Below, piece after piece: positions 24,208-32,755 of a stretch of 64,000 nucleotides of DNA. The notes below the pieces were generated by a model. The model saw only the letters and a program-made list of their open reading frames with translations. It made no database searches and was not told the DNA's origin. Numbering within the stretch: the stretch's first letter is position 1; each line of letters starts with the position of its first letter. A program made the position numbers and the translations under genes. The stretch is from DASVCN01 sp040905665 (GTDB taxonomy: Bacteria > Deinococcota > Deinococci > Deinococcales > Trueperaceae): contig JBBDRD010000031.1 in NCBI GenBank assembly GCA_040905665.1, positions 37,636-101,635 on the forward strand, written 5' to 3'.

Positions 24208-26442
24208 TCAGCCGAACGGCAGGACGCCTTCCACGAGTGCTGCCAACCGGTCCCACGGCCCTACGGACAGCCCTTGGACGGGCGGTTGCCGCACGATCCG
24301 CAGGCTTCCTTCCTGCGAGAGGACCTCGTGGTGCGACTCGCCCTTGCGATCTCGCCAAAAGCGTAGATCCACGCTTCCCTCCCCAACCCGCAAGCGCTGG
24401 AGCGTGACCTCGGGGAGCCACTCTGGAAGCACCGGATCGATCGCCAGCAGGCCCATGGTGGCCACGGGCCGCATCCCCAGGAGGGACTGCATCAGGATCG
24501 CGAAGGTGCTGCGGTTCCACGCCTGCGGAGCGTTCGCGCGCGGGTACGCGCCCGGGTGCGAGCGCTCCTCGCGGGCGTACCCCCCGACGCACTCGGGGAT
24601 CCGGTTCGCTTCCCAAATCCGTGCAAGGTCGTACAGGCTGCGGGCCAGCGTGGTGGCCTCCTGGTCGAAGCCGTAGCGGCGCAGCCCGAAGAGGATGGTG
24701 CCGTTCTCGACCGCCCAGACGCTGCCGAGGTGGTACGAGAGCGGGTTGTACGCGGGGTTCCCGGTCGAGAGGGTGCGCAGCCCCCAACGGCTGAACAGGT
24801 CCGGTTGAAACAGGCGCTCGACCAGGCGAGGCAGATGCTCGTTCGCGACGATCCCGGTGGCGATGCACTGTGCCGCGTTCGACGTCAAGCTCCGGATGGG
24901 CTGCTTGTCCGCATCCAGTCCCAGAGCGACGTACCCTTCGTCGGGGAGCCAGAAGTCGCGGTTGAAGCGCTCCTTGAGCTCTCCGGCTTCCCGCCACAGG
25001 TCCCGAGCGTGGGCGTGATCCCCCATCACGAGCGACAGGGCCGACATGAACTGCAGCGCCGCGTACCAGTATCCCTGGATCTCGCACGGCGCGATCGGCG
25101 GCTGCACCTGGCTTCCGTCTCCGTACACCATGGAGTTATCGCTGTCTTTCCAGCCCTGATGCTTCGGGCCTTTCGGTGAACGGGTCAGGTAATCGAGGTA
25201 GCCATCCCCGTCCGTGTCCCCGTATCGGCGGGTCCACTCCAGGATGCGCCTCGCAGCGTCCCAGTTCTCCTCCAGGTCCTGCTTGCGGCCCGACCAGGCG
25301 TAGAGCTGCCCCAGGCCGATGAGGAACATCAGCGGGGACGCATGATCTCCGTAGTACCGATCGAATGGCGTCTTCCCGAGTCGGGCCGTGGGATCACGGC
25401 GGGCCTGCTGGATGATGCGCCCGGGCTCCTCATCCCGCCAGTCATCGATCACGCTGCCCTGGGTGGGCCGGAGCTTCGCCAGGGTCGCCCGGACGAGTTC
25501 CCCTCCGTCGAACACGGCGGCTTGCCAGGCGGCCGTGAGGGCGTCGCGACCGAACACGGCCGGGTAGAGGGGTATGCCGGCGGCCGGGGCGAGCCACTGC
25601 TCTTGCTCCCCGTCGAGCAGCGCCATGGAGCCGAGGTCGTGCATCGCCTGGTTCGTGATCTCCACCAGGGGTGTGTCTCCGGGCGCGGCCAGGCGCGTGA
25701 CGTTCTGGTGCCACGCATGCAGGCGCTGCTCACGCTGCGCCGACGCTACGTCATCCAAGGGATCCTGGGCGTCCACGGCTCTGACGTGGAGGCGAACCTC
25801 TGCTCCTTCCTGACGATCGAGGGTGACGCGGGTAGAGAGGCGGCCGTCCGTGAAGCTCCACGCTCCGGGCCCATCGACCGTCACGTGGGTCTCGAGCGGG
25901 AGCTTCTCGTGCGTGTAGCGGAAACGCACTCCGCCCTCTTCCGGGTCGATCGCCACGGGCGCTTCCTGCTGTCGCTTTCCGGCCTGCGCCTCACTCGTGC
26001 CCGCGAAGTCGGCGGACAGCAGCCACCCGAGATCGAACTCCGCCCGCTCGTCCCAGCGGTTGGTGATGCGCAATCGCACCTCGAGCGTGGCGGGGTGTAC
26101 GTGGTAGCGCAGGTCGAGATCCAGGCCACGGAACAGGATGCCGTGGTGCCGGCCGGAGCCGCCCGAGCCGCTCCCGCCTCCACCGCGCGACTCTACCGGC
26201 GGGTAGATCTGGGCGAACTCCAACGCGTTGGGGGCGACCTCCGCGACGGAGCAGGGGAAGGGGTCTTCTTCATCGATCTGGAGCCGCAACTCGTGGAGGT
26301 AGCGCGTTTCGCGGAAGAAGTAACCGGTGAGTTCCTCCTGCCCGCAGCGGCCCTGGTTGTCGGTCACCAGCACGGAGGGGCCACGCCAGGCGTAGTGGAT
26401 CTCCGGGTGGTTGTGCGCACGCAACGCGAAAGGCGTGCTCAT
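24208..26442 (-). CDS. Glycogen-debranching-type enzyme (amylo-alpha-1,6-glucosidase family)
   Basis: 744 residues from the ATG at 26442, whose ATGA overlaps the stop of the upstream DUF1440 fragment and which GGGAG precedes. The N-terminal beta domain is the GDE_N type (LVTDNQGRCG, YFFRETRYLHELRLQI; about 1-230). The C-terminal (alpha/alpha)6 barrel shows FGRDALTAAWQAA, YGDHASPLMFLIGLGQLYAW and DGSQVQPPIAPCEIQGYWY. Proteins of this kind are annotated as glycogen debranching or trehalase-like; the exact substrate is uncertain. The gene belongs to the SDR, DUF1440 accessory cluster and is separate from the treZ-treY-glgX operon. Confidence 0.85.
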   Translation of the reverse strand: MSTPFALRAHNHPEIHYAWRGPSVLVTDNQGRCGQEELTGYFFRETRYLHELRLQIDEEDPFPCSVAEVAPNALEFAQIYPPVESRGGGGSGSGGSGRHHGILFRGLDLDLRYHVHPATLEVRLRITNRWDERAEFDLGWLLSADFAGTSEAQAGKRQQEAPVAIDPEEGGVRFRYTHEKLPLETHVTVDGPGAWSFTDGRLSTRVTLDRQEGAEVRLHVRAVDAQDPLDDVASAQREQRLHAWHQNVTRLAAPGDTPLVEITNQAMHDLGSMALLDGEQEQWLAPAAGIPLYPAVFGRDALTAAWQAAVFDGGELVRATLAKLRPTQGSVIDDWRDEEPGRIIQQARRDPTARLGKTPFDRYYGDHASPLMFLIGLGQLYAWSGRKQDLEENWDAARRILEWTRRYGDTDGDGYLDYLTRSPKGPKHQGWKDSDNSMVYGDGSQVQPPIAPCEIQGYWYAALQFMSALSLVMGDHAHARDLWREAGELKERFNRDFWLPDEGYVALGLDADKQPIRSLTSNAAQCIATGIVANEHLPRLVERLFQPDLFSRWGLRTLSTGNPAYNPLSYHLGSVWAVENGTILFGLRRYGFDQEATTLARSLYDLARIWEANRIPECVGGYAREERSHPGAYPRANAPQAWNRSTFAILMQSLLGMRPVATMGLLAIDPVLPEWLPEVTLQRLRVGEGSVDLRFWRDRKGESHHEVLSQEGSLRIVRQPPVQGLSVGPWDRLAALVEGVLPFG

Positions 26443-26561
26443 GCGCTCCCGAGATCCTCCAGGACCGTGTCGGTTAGACGCCGGGTGGCTTCTGTCGCCA
26501 GCCCGAACGTCAGGTGGCCCAGCAAGCCGCGCCTGCCGGCGGTACATGGCTGGGTGGGCAT
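26439..26561 (-). pseudogene. C-terminal fragment of a second DUF1440-like gene
   Basis: A 40-residue frame starts three bases after the SDR stop and ends in an ATGA overlap with the debranching gene. Its middle, RGLLGHLTFGLATEATRRLT, closely matches the C-terminus of the DUF1440 protein at 23510-24004 (RGLAGHTVFGVATEATLRLA). The first three membrane segments are missing. It is probably what remains after a deletion between related copies, kept because it links two cistrons. Confidence 0.7.
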
Positions 26562-26563
26562 GC

Positions 26564-27694
26564 TTACCGCTCCGCCAGAGGAACGGATCGATTTCCCGCC
26601 CTGCCGCTCGAGGGGCGTTCCTGCCGTCGCGGATGCGTTGTTCGTTCGTGGTGATCCCGCTTGGACGAATCGGTTAGGGCGGCTCCGATCGCCGCGAAGA
26701 GCAGGCCGACTCCTGCCGCCGCGCCCAGCACGAGCAGCCGCTTGCGTTTCGGGTGCTGCTCCAGGGTGCGGGTGTAGCTGCTGACCGACTTGGACTTCCG
26801 TCCGAACTGCCCAGTCGTGCGGCCTGTGCCTTGCATGGGCTCGAACAGGTTGTCGCGCCCGTCGTCCGCCTGGCTCGTCTTCTGCTGCTTGAAGGCGCTG
26901 CCGCCCCACAGCATGTACGCATCCGCCAGCTTGGGACTGATGCGTTCCAGGACCGTCAGCGCCTTGCCGGCGCCACCGACGGTGATCTCGCGCCGGGGGT
27001 GCTCGGCGGCGAAGACGATCGCTTCCGCCACGACCCGGGGCTCGTACACCGGTGGCAGGGGTTGCGGCATAACGCCCATCTTGGAGCGGGCGTGCTCGAA
27101 TAGCGGCGTGTTGATCGAGGAGGGCAGGACGAGGGTGATGCTGATGGCGCTGTTCTCGTGCTCGAGCTCCATGCGAAGGCTCTCGGTGAAGCCCTTGATG
27201 CCGTGCTTGGCGGCGCAGTAGGCGGCCTGCAGCGGCACGGAGCGTTTGGCGAGGGCGCTGGCGACGTTGATGATCGCTCCTCGGCCTTGTCGCTCGAGGT
27301 GAGGCAATGCTGCTTTCATTCCGTGGATCTGCCCCATGAGGATCACGTCGATCATGCGACGAATCTCCTCGACGGTGGCGTCTGCGACGGTGGCGTAGAG
27401 GCTGATGGCGGCGTTGTTCACCCAGGTGTCGATGTGGCCGAAGCGCTCTGCGGTCTCGTCCGCGGCTCGCTTCACTTGTTCCCACTCGCTCACGTCGGCC
27501 ACGATGGCGTGCGCTCGCCCCCCGATGCGCTCGATCTCCTGCTCGAGGCTGTCGAGCGCGTCGCGGCTGCGGGCGATCGGGACGATGGTGGCGCCGCGTT
27601 CGCCGAAGTGCAGGGCGGTCTCGCGGCCGATGCCGGAGGACGCGCCTGTGATCACGACCACTTGCTCCCGAACTGGTTTCAGGTTCTGCTTCAT
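26564..27694 (-). CDS. Short-chain dehydrogenase with C-terminal membrane segment
   Basis: 376 residues. The Rossmann motif TGASSGIGRETALHFGERG, NNAA, the catalytic Ser in INVASALAK and YCAAKHGIKG (Tyr-x3-Lys) place it in the SDR superfamily (about 8-245). After residue 300 there is a basic stretch and one hydrophobic helix (LLVLGAAAGVGLLFAAIGAAL, about 325-345), then a basic hydrophilic tail. SDRs with this tail are often found beside DUF1440 and stress genes; the substrate is unknown. An AGGGAGG ribosome binding site precedes the ATG. Confidence 0.88.
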   Translation of the reverse strand: MKQNLKPVREQVVVITGASSGIGRETALHFGERGATIVPIARSRDALDSLEQEIERIGGRAHAIVADVSEWEQVKRAADETAERFGHIDTWVNNAAISLYATVADATVEEIRRMIDVILMGQIHGMKAALPHLERQGRGAIINVASALAKRSVPLQAAYCAAKHGIKGFTESLRMELEHENSAISITLVLPSSINTPLFEHARSKMGVMPQPLPPVYEPRVVAEAIVFAAEHPRREITVGGAGKALTVLERISPKLADAYMLWGGSAFKQQKTSQADDGRDNLFEPMQGTGRTTGQFGRKSKSVSSYTRTLEQHPKRKRLLVLGAAAGVGLLFAAIGAALTDSSKRDHHERTTHPRRQERPSSGRAGNRSVPLAER

Positions 27695-27912
27695 GCGCGC
27701 CTCCCTGGGCCGGAGTTCTTGGGCTCACTTCGTTTCACTCTAGGAATGATCGACTCAGAACACTGGAAGGCAAGCACGGTGCGTCGTCGTGCCGGGGCAA
27801 GCATGGGGAAGCACGTGCGATCTCCCTTGAATTCTCTACCAAGGTACGGGCTTACGATAGGAGCGTCAATTGAAAAACAGTTTGGCGCGCGACAGCGGTA
27901 TAGACAATAACT

Positions 27913-27951
27913 AAACATCATCACATCACTAAGTGCTGATATAATTAAAGC
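27913..27951 (+). promoter_or_regulatory. Extended -10, leaderless promoter with operator-like dyad for the metal operon
   Basis: TGATATAAT (27937-27945) is a perfect extended -10 element, and the ATG follows TATAAT by exactly six bases. No -35 consensus is present. The surrounding A/T-rich sequence holds CACTAAGTG (27927-27935) and spaced ATCA/TGAT half sites that could bind the ArsR-type repressor encoded directly downstream, which would block the polymerase. Confidence 0.75.
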
Positions 27952-28323
27952 ATGGTTTTGTCGCCCGCTCAAGAAGGCACCGAACTAAAGGCCAAGCTCT
28001 TTCGTGGGCTTGCGGACCCGACCCGCCTCAGCATTCTCGATGCGATCAGGCACGGATCGATGTGCGTGAGCGATGTGGTGGCCGCTACCGGCCATAGCCA
28101 GTCGAACGTCTCCAACCACCTTGCCTGCTTGAAGGATTGCGGTCTTGTTAGCAGCGAGCGACGGGGCCGCAACATCCACTACCGCACGAGCGAGCCCCGG
28201 GTGAATGAACTCCTGGAGCTCGGCGAGCAGCTCCTAGCTGACGTTGCCCACGGCATCTACGCCTGCACGCGCTACGCCGGTCGTGAGGATAGCCGGGAGG
28301 AGGAAGCGCAGGCTGATGGATAA
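27952..28323 (+). CDS. CmtR-like ArsR-family metal-sensing repressor
   Basis: 123 residues. The ArsR-type winged helix is clear (LFRGLADPTRLSILDAI, GHSQSNVSNHLACLKDCG). Cys59 and Cys63 in the recognition helix, together with Cys105 near the C-terminus (IYACTRY), match the Cd/Pb-sensing cysteines 57, 61 and 102 of mycobacterial CmtR; Cys38 (MCVSD) is an additional one. The metal should release the protein from its own promoter. The start codon is in the leaderless position behind TATAAT. The gene overlaps the ATPase gene by eight bases, so the two are co-transcribed. Confidence 0.9.
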   Translation: MVLSPAQEGTELKAKLFRGLADPTRLSILDAIRHGSMCVSDVVAATGHSQSNVSNHLACLKDCGLVSSERRGRNIHYRTSEPRVNELLELGEQLLADVAHGIYACTRYAGREDSREEEAQADG

Positions 28324-30511
28324 CCCCGCTCACTCCACTCATTCCCGGGCGGCGTCTCGCCTCGAAACCATCGACGTGCCCGTACTCGGAATGGACTGTG
28401 GCGGCTGTGTAAAGAATGTCCGGGGCGCCATTACCGGACTGCCCGGCGTTGTCTCGGTCGAGGTGTTCCTGGCTGGCGAGAGGGCCGCGGTGACGCTCGA
28501 CCCCGCCAAGGCAAATGTGCAGGCCGTTAGGAAAGCAGTTCAAGAGGCGGGGTACACCTGCCCCGCTCCTCAGAGAAATACGCCGGTGAATGAGAGTGCC
28601 GACGTCGCTCGGGCCGCTGCCCTCTCCCGCTCGGCCATGACGCTGATGGGCCTGGTCTTCGGAGTGGTGCTGTTCACGGTGATCGTGGGCGAGTGGTTGG
28701 GTTTGTTCGGTGTCCTCACCGAGCGCGTGCCCCTCTGGGCCGGCGCTCTCCTGGTACTCGCCTTCGGTTTTCCGGTGTTCCGAAACGTAGTTCGCAATGC
28801 CTTGCGTGGCAGGGTCGTCTCGCACACGCTCATGAGCACCGGTGCTTTCGCTGCACTGGCTATCGGGGAGTGGGCTACCGCGGCGCTGGTGGTGTTCTTC
28901 ATGCGAGTGGGCGACTACGCGGAGAGCTTCACGACCGAGCGCGCGCGGCGGTCGCTGCGTGATCTCACGGCACTGGTGCCAAGAACGGCTCGAATCGAGC
29001 GTAATGGTGGAGAAGTGAAGCTTGCGGTCGAGCAGGTGAGGGTGGGCGACATCGTGGTGATTCGACCTGGCGAGGCGATTCCAGTTGACGGCGAGGTAGT
29101 TGGTGGATCTGCCACCGTGAACCAGGCGGCCATCACCGGTGAATCCATGCCGGTGGAAGCGTCACCCGGTACCCGCGTCTTCGCTGCAACCATTGCCCAG
29201 CTCGGCAGTCTGCGCGTGCGCGCTCTCGAGGTTGGTCTGGACACGACCTTTGCCAAGGTTGTCCGTCAGGTTGAGGAGGCCGAGGCCAACCGCGGCGAGA
29301 CGCAGCGGCTTGCCGACGCGTTCTCCGCCTGGTATCTGCCGATCGTCGCGGCTATCGCTCTCGCTACCTATCTGCTTCGAGGCGATCTGCTGGCGGCGGT
29401 GGCGGTCACGGTAGTTGCCTGTTCCTGTGCCTTCGCGCTGGCCACGCCCGTCGCGATGTTGGCGTCGATCGGGGCGGCCGCCAAGCGGGGGCTGCTTATC
29501 AAAGGTGGGAAGTACATCGAGGCGCTGGCCAAAGCGGACGTCTTGCTCCTCGACAAGACTGGCACTCTCACGGTTGGTGAGCCGAAACTCGTGGACGTCG
29601 TTCCCCTAGGAGCGCGAGGTGAGGACGAGTTGCTGGCCTTGGCGGCTGCCGCCGAACGCGATAGCGAGCATCCACTCGCCCGGGCCGTTCTACGTGCTGC
29701 GAGAGATCGTGGCCTCGAGATTTCCAGGCCCGACGCCTTCGAGGCGCTTCCTGGGTACGGAGTACGCGCGAGGGTCAGGGGGCACCTCATCGAGGTCGGT
29801 TCCCAGCGGCTATTGAAGCGAGAAGAAGTTCCAGCGCAGGCTCTGGACCTCGAGGCGCAAGGCAAGACGCTGCTGTTCGTGCTTGCGGGAGGCAAGGTGA
29901 TCGGCATCCTCGCTGCCGCCGATACCCTTCGGGCCGAGGTTCCCGCCGCAGTGGCGGCCATACGAGAGTTCGGTATCTGTCAGATCGAACTCCTAACCGG
30001 CGATAACGAGCGCGTCGCTCAGGCTATCGCCGGTGAGCTGGGAATAGCCTATCGCGCCAACCTTCTGCCCGAGGACAAGATCGAAGCCGTGAAGAGTTAC
30101 CAGGCACGCGGCCAGACGGTAGTGATGATCGGCGACGGCGTGAACGACGCCCCTGCACTGGTGCAGGCGGATGTGGGCGTCGCCATGGGGGCCGCGGGAA
30201 CCGACATCGCCATCGAGGCTGCTCATGTCGCCCTGATGAACGATGACTGGAGCCGGATCCCCGAGTTGTTTGCGCTCGCACGGCGCACGATGAGTGTGGT
30301 GAAGCTCAACATCGGCTTTACCGCCGTCTACAATCTCGTCGGCATCACTCTCGCGGCGCTCGGCTTCCTCCCGCCGATCTTCGCGGCGGCGCTGCAGTCG
30401 ATTCCCGACCTCGGAATCATGGGCAACTCGGCTCGCCTTCTCCGTACGGACGCTCGCCCGACTCCCGAGGCCGATCCTGTCGTGCCCGGCAAGGTGCTGA
30501 TCCAGCAATAA
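28316..30511 (+). CDS. P1B-type heavy-metal-translocating ATPase with CSC membrane motif
   Basis: 731 residues from the ATG at 28316. The N-terminal heavy-metal domain has Cys28-x2-Cys31 (GMDCGGC). Eight membrane segments are expected. The actuator motif is TGESMPVEA, phosphorylated Asp413 is in DKTGTL, and HP (SEHPLARA) and GDGVNDAPAL follow. The metal-binding motif of the sixth helix reads Cys369-Ser-Cys371, not the usual CPC, CPH or SPC, and the last helix has SIPDLGIMGNSARLL. The regulator suggests export of Cd, Pb or Zn; the CSC motif makes ion specificity uncertain. It would pump metal out across the inner membrane. It overlaps the next gene as TAATG. Confidence 0.93.
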   Translation: MDNPAHSTHSRAASRLETIDVPVLGMDCGGCVKNVRGAITGLPGVVSVEVFLAGERAAVTLDPAKANVQAVRKAVQEAGYTCPAPQRNTPVNESADVARAAALSRSAMTLMGLVFGVVLFTVIVGEWLGLFGVLTERVPLWAGALLVLAFGFPVFRNVVRNALRGRVVSHTLMSTGAFAALAIGEWATAALVVFFMRVGDYAESFTTERARRSLRDLTALVPRTARIERNGGEVKLAVEQVRVGDIVVIRPGEAIPVDGEVVGGSATVNQAAITGESMPVEASPGTRVFAATIAQLGSLRVRALEVGLDTTFAKVVRQVEEAEANRGETQRLADAFSAWYLPIVAAIALATYLLRGDLLAAVAVTVVACSCAFALATPVAMLASIGAAAKRGLLIKGGKYIEALAKADVLLLDKTGTLTVGEPKLVDVVPLGARGEDELLALAAAAERDSEHPLARAVLRAARDRGLEISRPDAFEALPGYGVRARVRGHLIEVGSQRLLKREEVPAQALDLEAQGKTLLFVLAGGKVIGILAAADTLRAEVPAAVAAIREFGICQIELLTGDNERVAQAIAGELGIAYRANLLPEDKIEAVKSYQARGQTVVMIGDGVNDAPALVQADVGVAMGAAGTDIAIEAAHVALMNDDWSRIPELFALARRTMSVVKLNIGFTAVYNLVGITLAALGFLPPIFAAALQSIPDLGIMGNSARLLRTDARPTPEADPVVPGKVLIQQ

Positions 30512-30738
30512 TGAGTATAGCTGGACAGATTCGCCACTTGAATGTCCCCATCGAGTGCCCTTTATGCGGGGGAACCTGCCGGGTGGAGGATCGCGGTGAC
30601 TCTTGTGCGTTCTTCCACGAGTGCGAATGTTGCGGTGAGAGGCTGCGGGCCCAGGCTGGTGACTGTTGCGTTATCTGCTCGTATGGGATGTTACGGGCTC
30701 AGTGCCTGGCGGTGGCGCTGCTGTCCTTTCCGGCCTGA
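30511..30738 (+). CDS. GDCCVxC-type cysteine-rich small protein
   Basis: 75 residues with nine or more Cys. The order IECPLCGGTC, CAFFHECECCGERL, then GDCCVICSYG (residues 50-59) matches the small family named for its GDCCVxC motif, in which some members carry selenocysteine at the first Cys of the pair. Here both are Cys codons. These proteins often accompany mercury or other metal-resistance genes; a role in metal or thiol handling is inferred. The C-terminal 15 residues (AQCLAVALLSFPA) are more hydrophobic than usual. The start overlaps the ATPase stop by one base, so it is the third gene of the metal operon. Confidence 0.85.
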   Translation: MSIAGQIRHLNVPIECPLCGGTCRVEDRGDSCAFFHECECCGERLRAQAGDCCVICSYGMLRAQCLAVALLSFPA

Positions 30739-30803
30739 CCTTCTCGCCTCGGGAGAGTGGAGCGGTCACGGTTATAGCTGCAACCGAACCTGGGGTCAGA
30801 CAA

Positions 30804-31187
30804 TCACCCGCCAAGTTCGCACATGCGTTCGATCCCCTTTAGAACCGGAGCAAACTGATCAGCGCGTAAGCGACCGAGGCGTCGGTGTACACGGGTTGCG
30901 TCGAGACCGCGCAGGTGATCGAGCAGGCCCACCGAGTCGTAACGGAGTCCTCCCGTGCCGGCGGCGAAGAAGGGATAGAGGTCCGGGGCGTTGCGGGCCC
31001 ATTCGCCGATCTGTGTGGTGAGGGGGGCCACGACCAGCATCGGGAAGCGCTGGGTCCCCAACCTCTCGGGCAAACCGACGACTACGGCGGGGCGGAATCC
31101 CGATTGCTCATGGCCTGGCGGAGTGTGTTGAGGAAGGTCGACGAGGAGCATATCGCCGACTGCGGGTGGTTCAGCTATCTTCCTCAC
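30804..31187 (-). CDS. PemK/MazF-family toxin
   Basis: 127 residues with the CcdB/MazF-like barrel pattern: VGDMLLVDL, then a PAVVVGLPERLGTQRFPMLVVAPLT segment, then LRYDSVGLLDHLRGLDATRV, then a C-terminal helix. MazF/PemK toxins are mRNA endoribonucleases. The GTG start lies inside the end of the upstream HTH gene (17-base overlap), a typical toxin-antitoxin arrangement with the antitoxin first. It converges on the metal operon. Confidence 0.85.
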   Translation of the reverse strand: MRKIAEPPAVGDMLLVDLPQHTPPGHEQSGFRPAVVVGLPERLGTQRFPMLVVAPLTTQIGEWARNAPDLYPFFAAGTGGLRYDSVGLLDHLRGLDATRVHRRLGRLRADQFAPVLKGIERMCELGG

Positions 31188-31560
31188 CTACCCAGCCGAG
31201 ACTTGGTTCAAAACGGAGTGATTCACCGAGGCTGGCGGGATCGAGGCGGCCATGGGCGTCGGGCTCGAGCAGCGAGTGAAGTGCGGCATCATGCCAGAGC
31301 CGCATGTCGTCGGTGGGGGGTCCCGAGACATCAACTACCTCGAATACGTCGGACATATTCACGCTCTCGCCGGTAATTTCGCGCAGCGTGCCGATCACGG
31401 CTTCGAGCGTCGGGAGGTCGATTCGGTTAGGAGTATCCGTTGGGCTGGTCAAGCGGTAAAGGGTTGCGACCCGTTTCCCCCCCATCGCCCGAGAGAGATC
31501 TTGAACAGAAATGTCGCGGGTGCGAAGGAAGTCTCGAAGTTTCCAAGTAATCCGAGTCAT
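31171..31560 (-). CDS. XRE-like HTH antitoxin paired with PemK
   Basis: 129 residues. The N-terminal helix-turn-helix (WKLRDFLRTRDISVQDLSRA, then KRVATLYRLT) is of the Cro/C1 type with PTLEAVIGTLREITGE behind it. The C-terminal half is acidic (LLEPDAHGRLDPASLGESL) and could wrap the toxin. MazF/PemK toxins usually pair with AbrB-type antitoxins, so this pairing is unusual. The ATG is leaderless: TAGTTT lies six bases upstream. It presumably represses its own promoter. Confidence 0.78.
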   Translation of the reverse strand: MTRITWKLRDFLRTRDISVQDLSRAMGGKRVATLYRLTSPTDTPNRIDLPTLEAVIGTLREITGESVNMSDVFEVVDVSGPPTDDMRLWHDAALHSLLEPDAHGRLDPASLGESLRFEPSLGWVGEEDS

Positions 31561-31566
31561 GCAAGC

Positions 31567-31572
31567 AAACTA
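31567..31572 (-). promoter_or_regulatory. -10 box of the toxin-antitoxin operon (leaderless)
   Basis: On the minus strand TAGTTT ends six bases before the ATG at 31560, and no Shine-Dalgarno is present. It matches TANNNT, the Deinococcus leaderless -10 pattern. No -35 consensus was found at 17 bp. Confidence 0.5.
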
Positions 31573-31642
31573 TCACAAAGCGCGTGGGAACTAGCGGGCA
31601 GCTAGTGGATTCTCACCAGCCCTTTTTTTTCGTCACCCGTCC

Positions 31643-31681
31643 GATGGGGGGCGGAACGGTGCAGGCGTTCCGCCCCCCATC
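31643..31681 (-). terminator. Perfect 16-bp hairpin behind the lipoprotein gene
   Basis: Arms 31643-31658 and 31666-31681 are perfectly complementary (GATGGGGGGCGGAACG and its reverse complement) with a 7-base loop. It starts 26 bases beyond the lipoprotein stop. No T-run follows on either strand in the correct orientation; the run of eight T at 31623-31630 is on the wrong side. It is probably a U-tract-less terminator or an RNA-stabilising structure. Confidence 0.6.
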
Positions 31682-31707
31682 GCCCGCGGTCGTTACCGAA
31701 CCGGTGT

Positions 31708-32598
31708 TCACTCGACCGCTACGTACTCCTCATAGGTGCATGCCTGGAAGCAGAAGGCGTCTATCGAGACGATGTACTCGGTGTAGTGGGGGTCGCTGAA
31801 GATCGACTCAACGGTGAGCAGGTACTCCGGGGTGCCGCCCTCCGCCTGAATCGCAATGGACTGAGAGTCGCCGCAGGTAATGACGGTGCCCAATCGGTTT
31901 CCCTCCTCGTCCTCCAGTACGGCGCGGATGGGACTGGGGCTGGGCGAGGGGTCGCATTGCAGATCGATTTCAACCGTCGTGGTGGTGTTCTGACCATGAA
32001 CCAGGCCGAAGAGTAACCAGTCGCTCTCATCACCCGGGTTGGAAATGGCATTGCGATACTGCAAACCTTTGACGTCGAGTGGCGAATCCTCATTGAATAG
32101 GGGCTCGTCGACCCAGACCGGATTACCCGAGGTGTTGCGAAACAGTGCGTGGACCGCCGGGTTGGCTCCGAAATCGCCGTCCTGAGGAGCCGCCTGCTCG
32201 CCCGGATCGACCAGCGAGTACTCCACGTCGACGGTTGCCGTGCCCCCTGCGGTAACGTTCGCAGGCGAGCCCGAGGTCGCCGGAGCGTACGAGTCGGCGC
32301 CATCGGCAACCTGACCCGCCAGGACGTTGTACTCCCCCGGCTCGAGATCGTCGAGCGTCGCACTGGCAGTGAGCGCTTGCGCGAAACCGGGACCGCTAAC
32401 GTCGATATCGGCGTCGACACCATCAGGCAGGCCGCCTACGTTGACGGAGAGGGTCCCAGGTTCAGGAGTGTTGTTGTTGTCGTCGTCGTTGTTGGGAGCC
32501 GCGACAGTGTTGCAGGCTGTCAACAGGAGCGCTACCAGCACCGTGCCTATGAATCTTGCGCCGAGTCGCGTACCAGGTATTAAACGAGGTTGTGCCAT
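31708..32598 (-). CDS. Secreted lipoprotein of unknown function
   Basis: 296 residues. A lipobox LLTAC (Cys near residue 29) follows a hydrophobic signal, then an Asp/Asn/Pro-rich linker (NNDDDNNNTPEP). A small beta domain at about 45-130 (LSVNVGGLPDGVDADIDVSG, then LDDLEPGEYNVLAGQV) looks like a PEGA-like or carboxypeptidase-regulatory fold. The C-terminal half, with four Cys (CDPSPS, ITCGD, CFQAC), is likely a disulfide-stabilised beta domain. It would sit in the outer or cytoplasmic membrane facing outward. It has an excellent AAAGGAGGT ribosome binding site and appears monocistronic. I do not recognise a named family. Confidence 0.75.
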   Translation of the reverse strand: MAQPRLIPGTRLGARFIGTVLVALLLTACNTVAAPNNDDDNNNTPEPGTLSVNVGGLPDGVDADIDVSGPGFAQALTASATLDDLEPGEYNVLAGQVADGADSYAPATSGSPANVTAGGTATVDVEYSLVDPGEQAAPQDGDFGANPAVHALFRNTSGNPVWVDEPLFNEDSPLDVKGLQYRNAISNPGDESDWLLFGLVHGQNTTTTVEIDLQCDPSPSPSPIRAVLEDEEGNRLGTVITCGDSQSIAIQAEGGTPEYLLTVESIFSDPHYTEYIVSIDAFCFQACTYEEYVAVE

Positions 32599-32755
32599 GC
32601 TTGCTACCTCCTTTGTTCGGCTGGTATCTGGTGTCTCCAGGGGGCCGAACGCTTGTTACCGTGGCGAGTATGTCGTCGCGTGCGTTATATGGACGTTACG
32701 CCGCGCATGCACATAGTGGCGCCCGAGAAATCGCAGCCCCGATTGGAAGGTGTTT

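Noticed and set aside
31621..31681. Intrinsic terminator with the T8 run at 31623-31630
   Set aside because: The T-run lies upstream of the hairpin on the plus strand and reads as A on the minus strand, so it cannot serve as the U-tract for either transcript.
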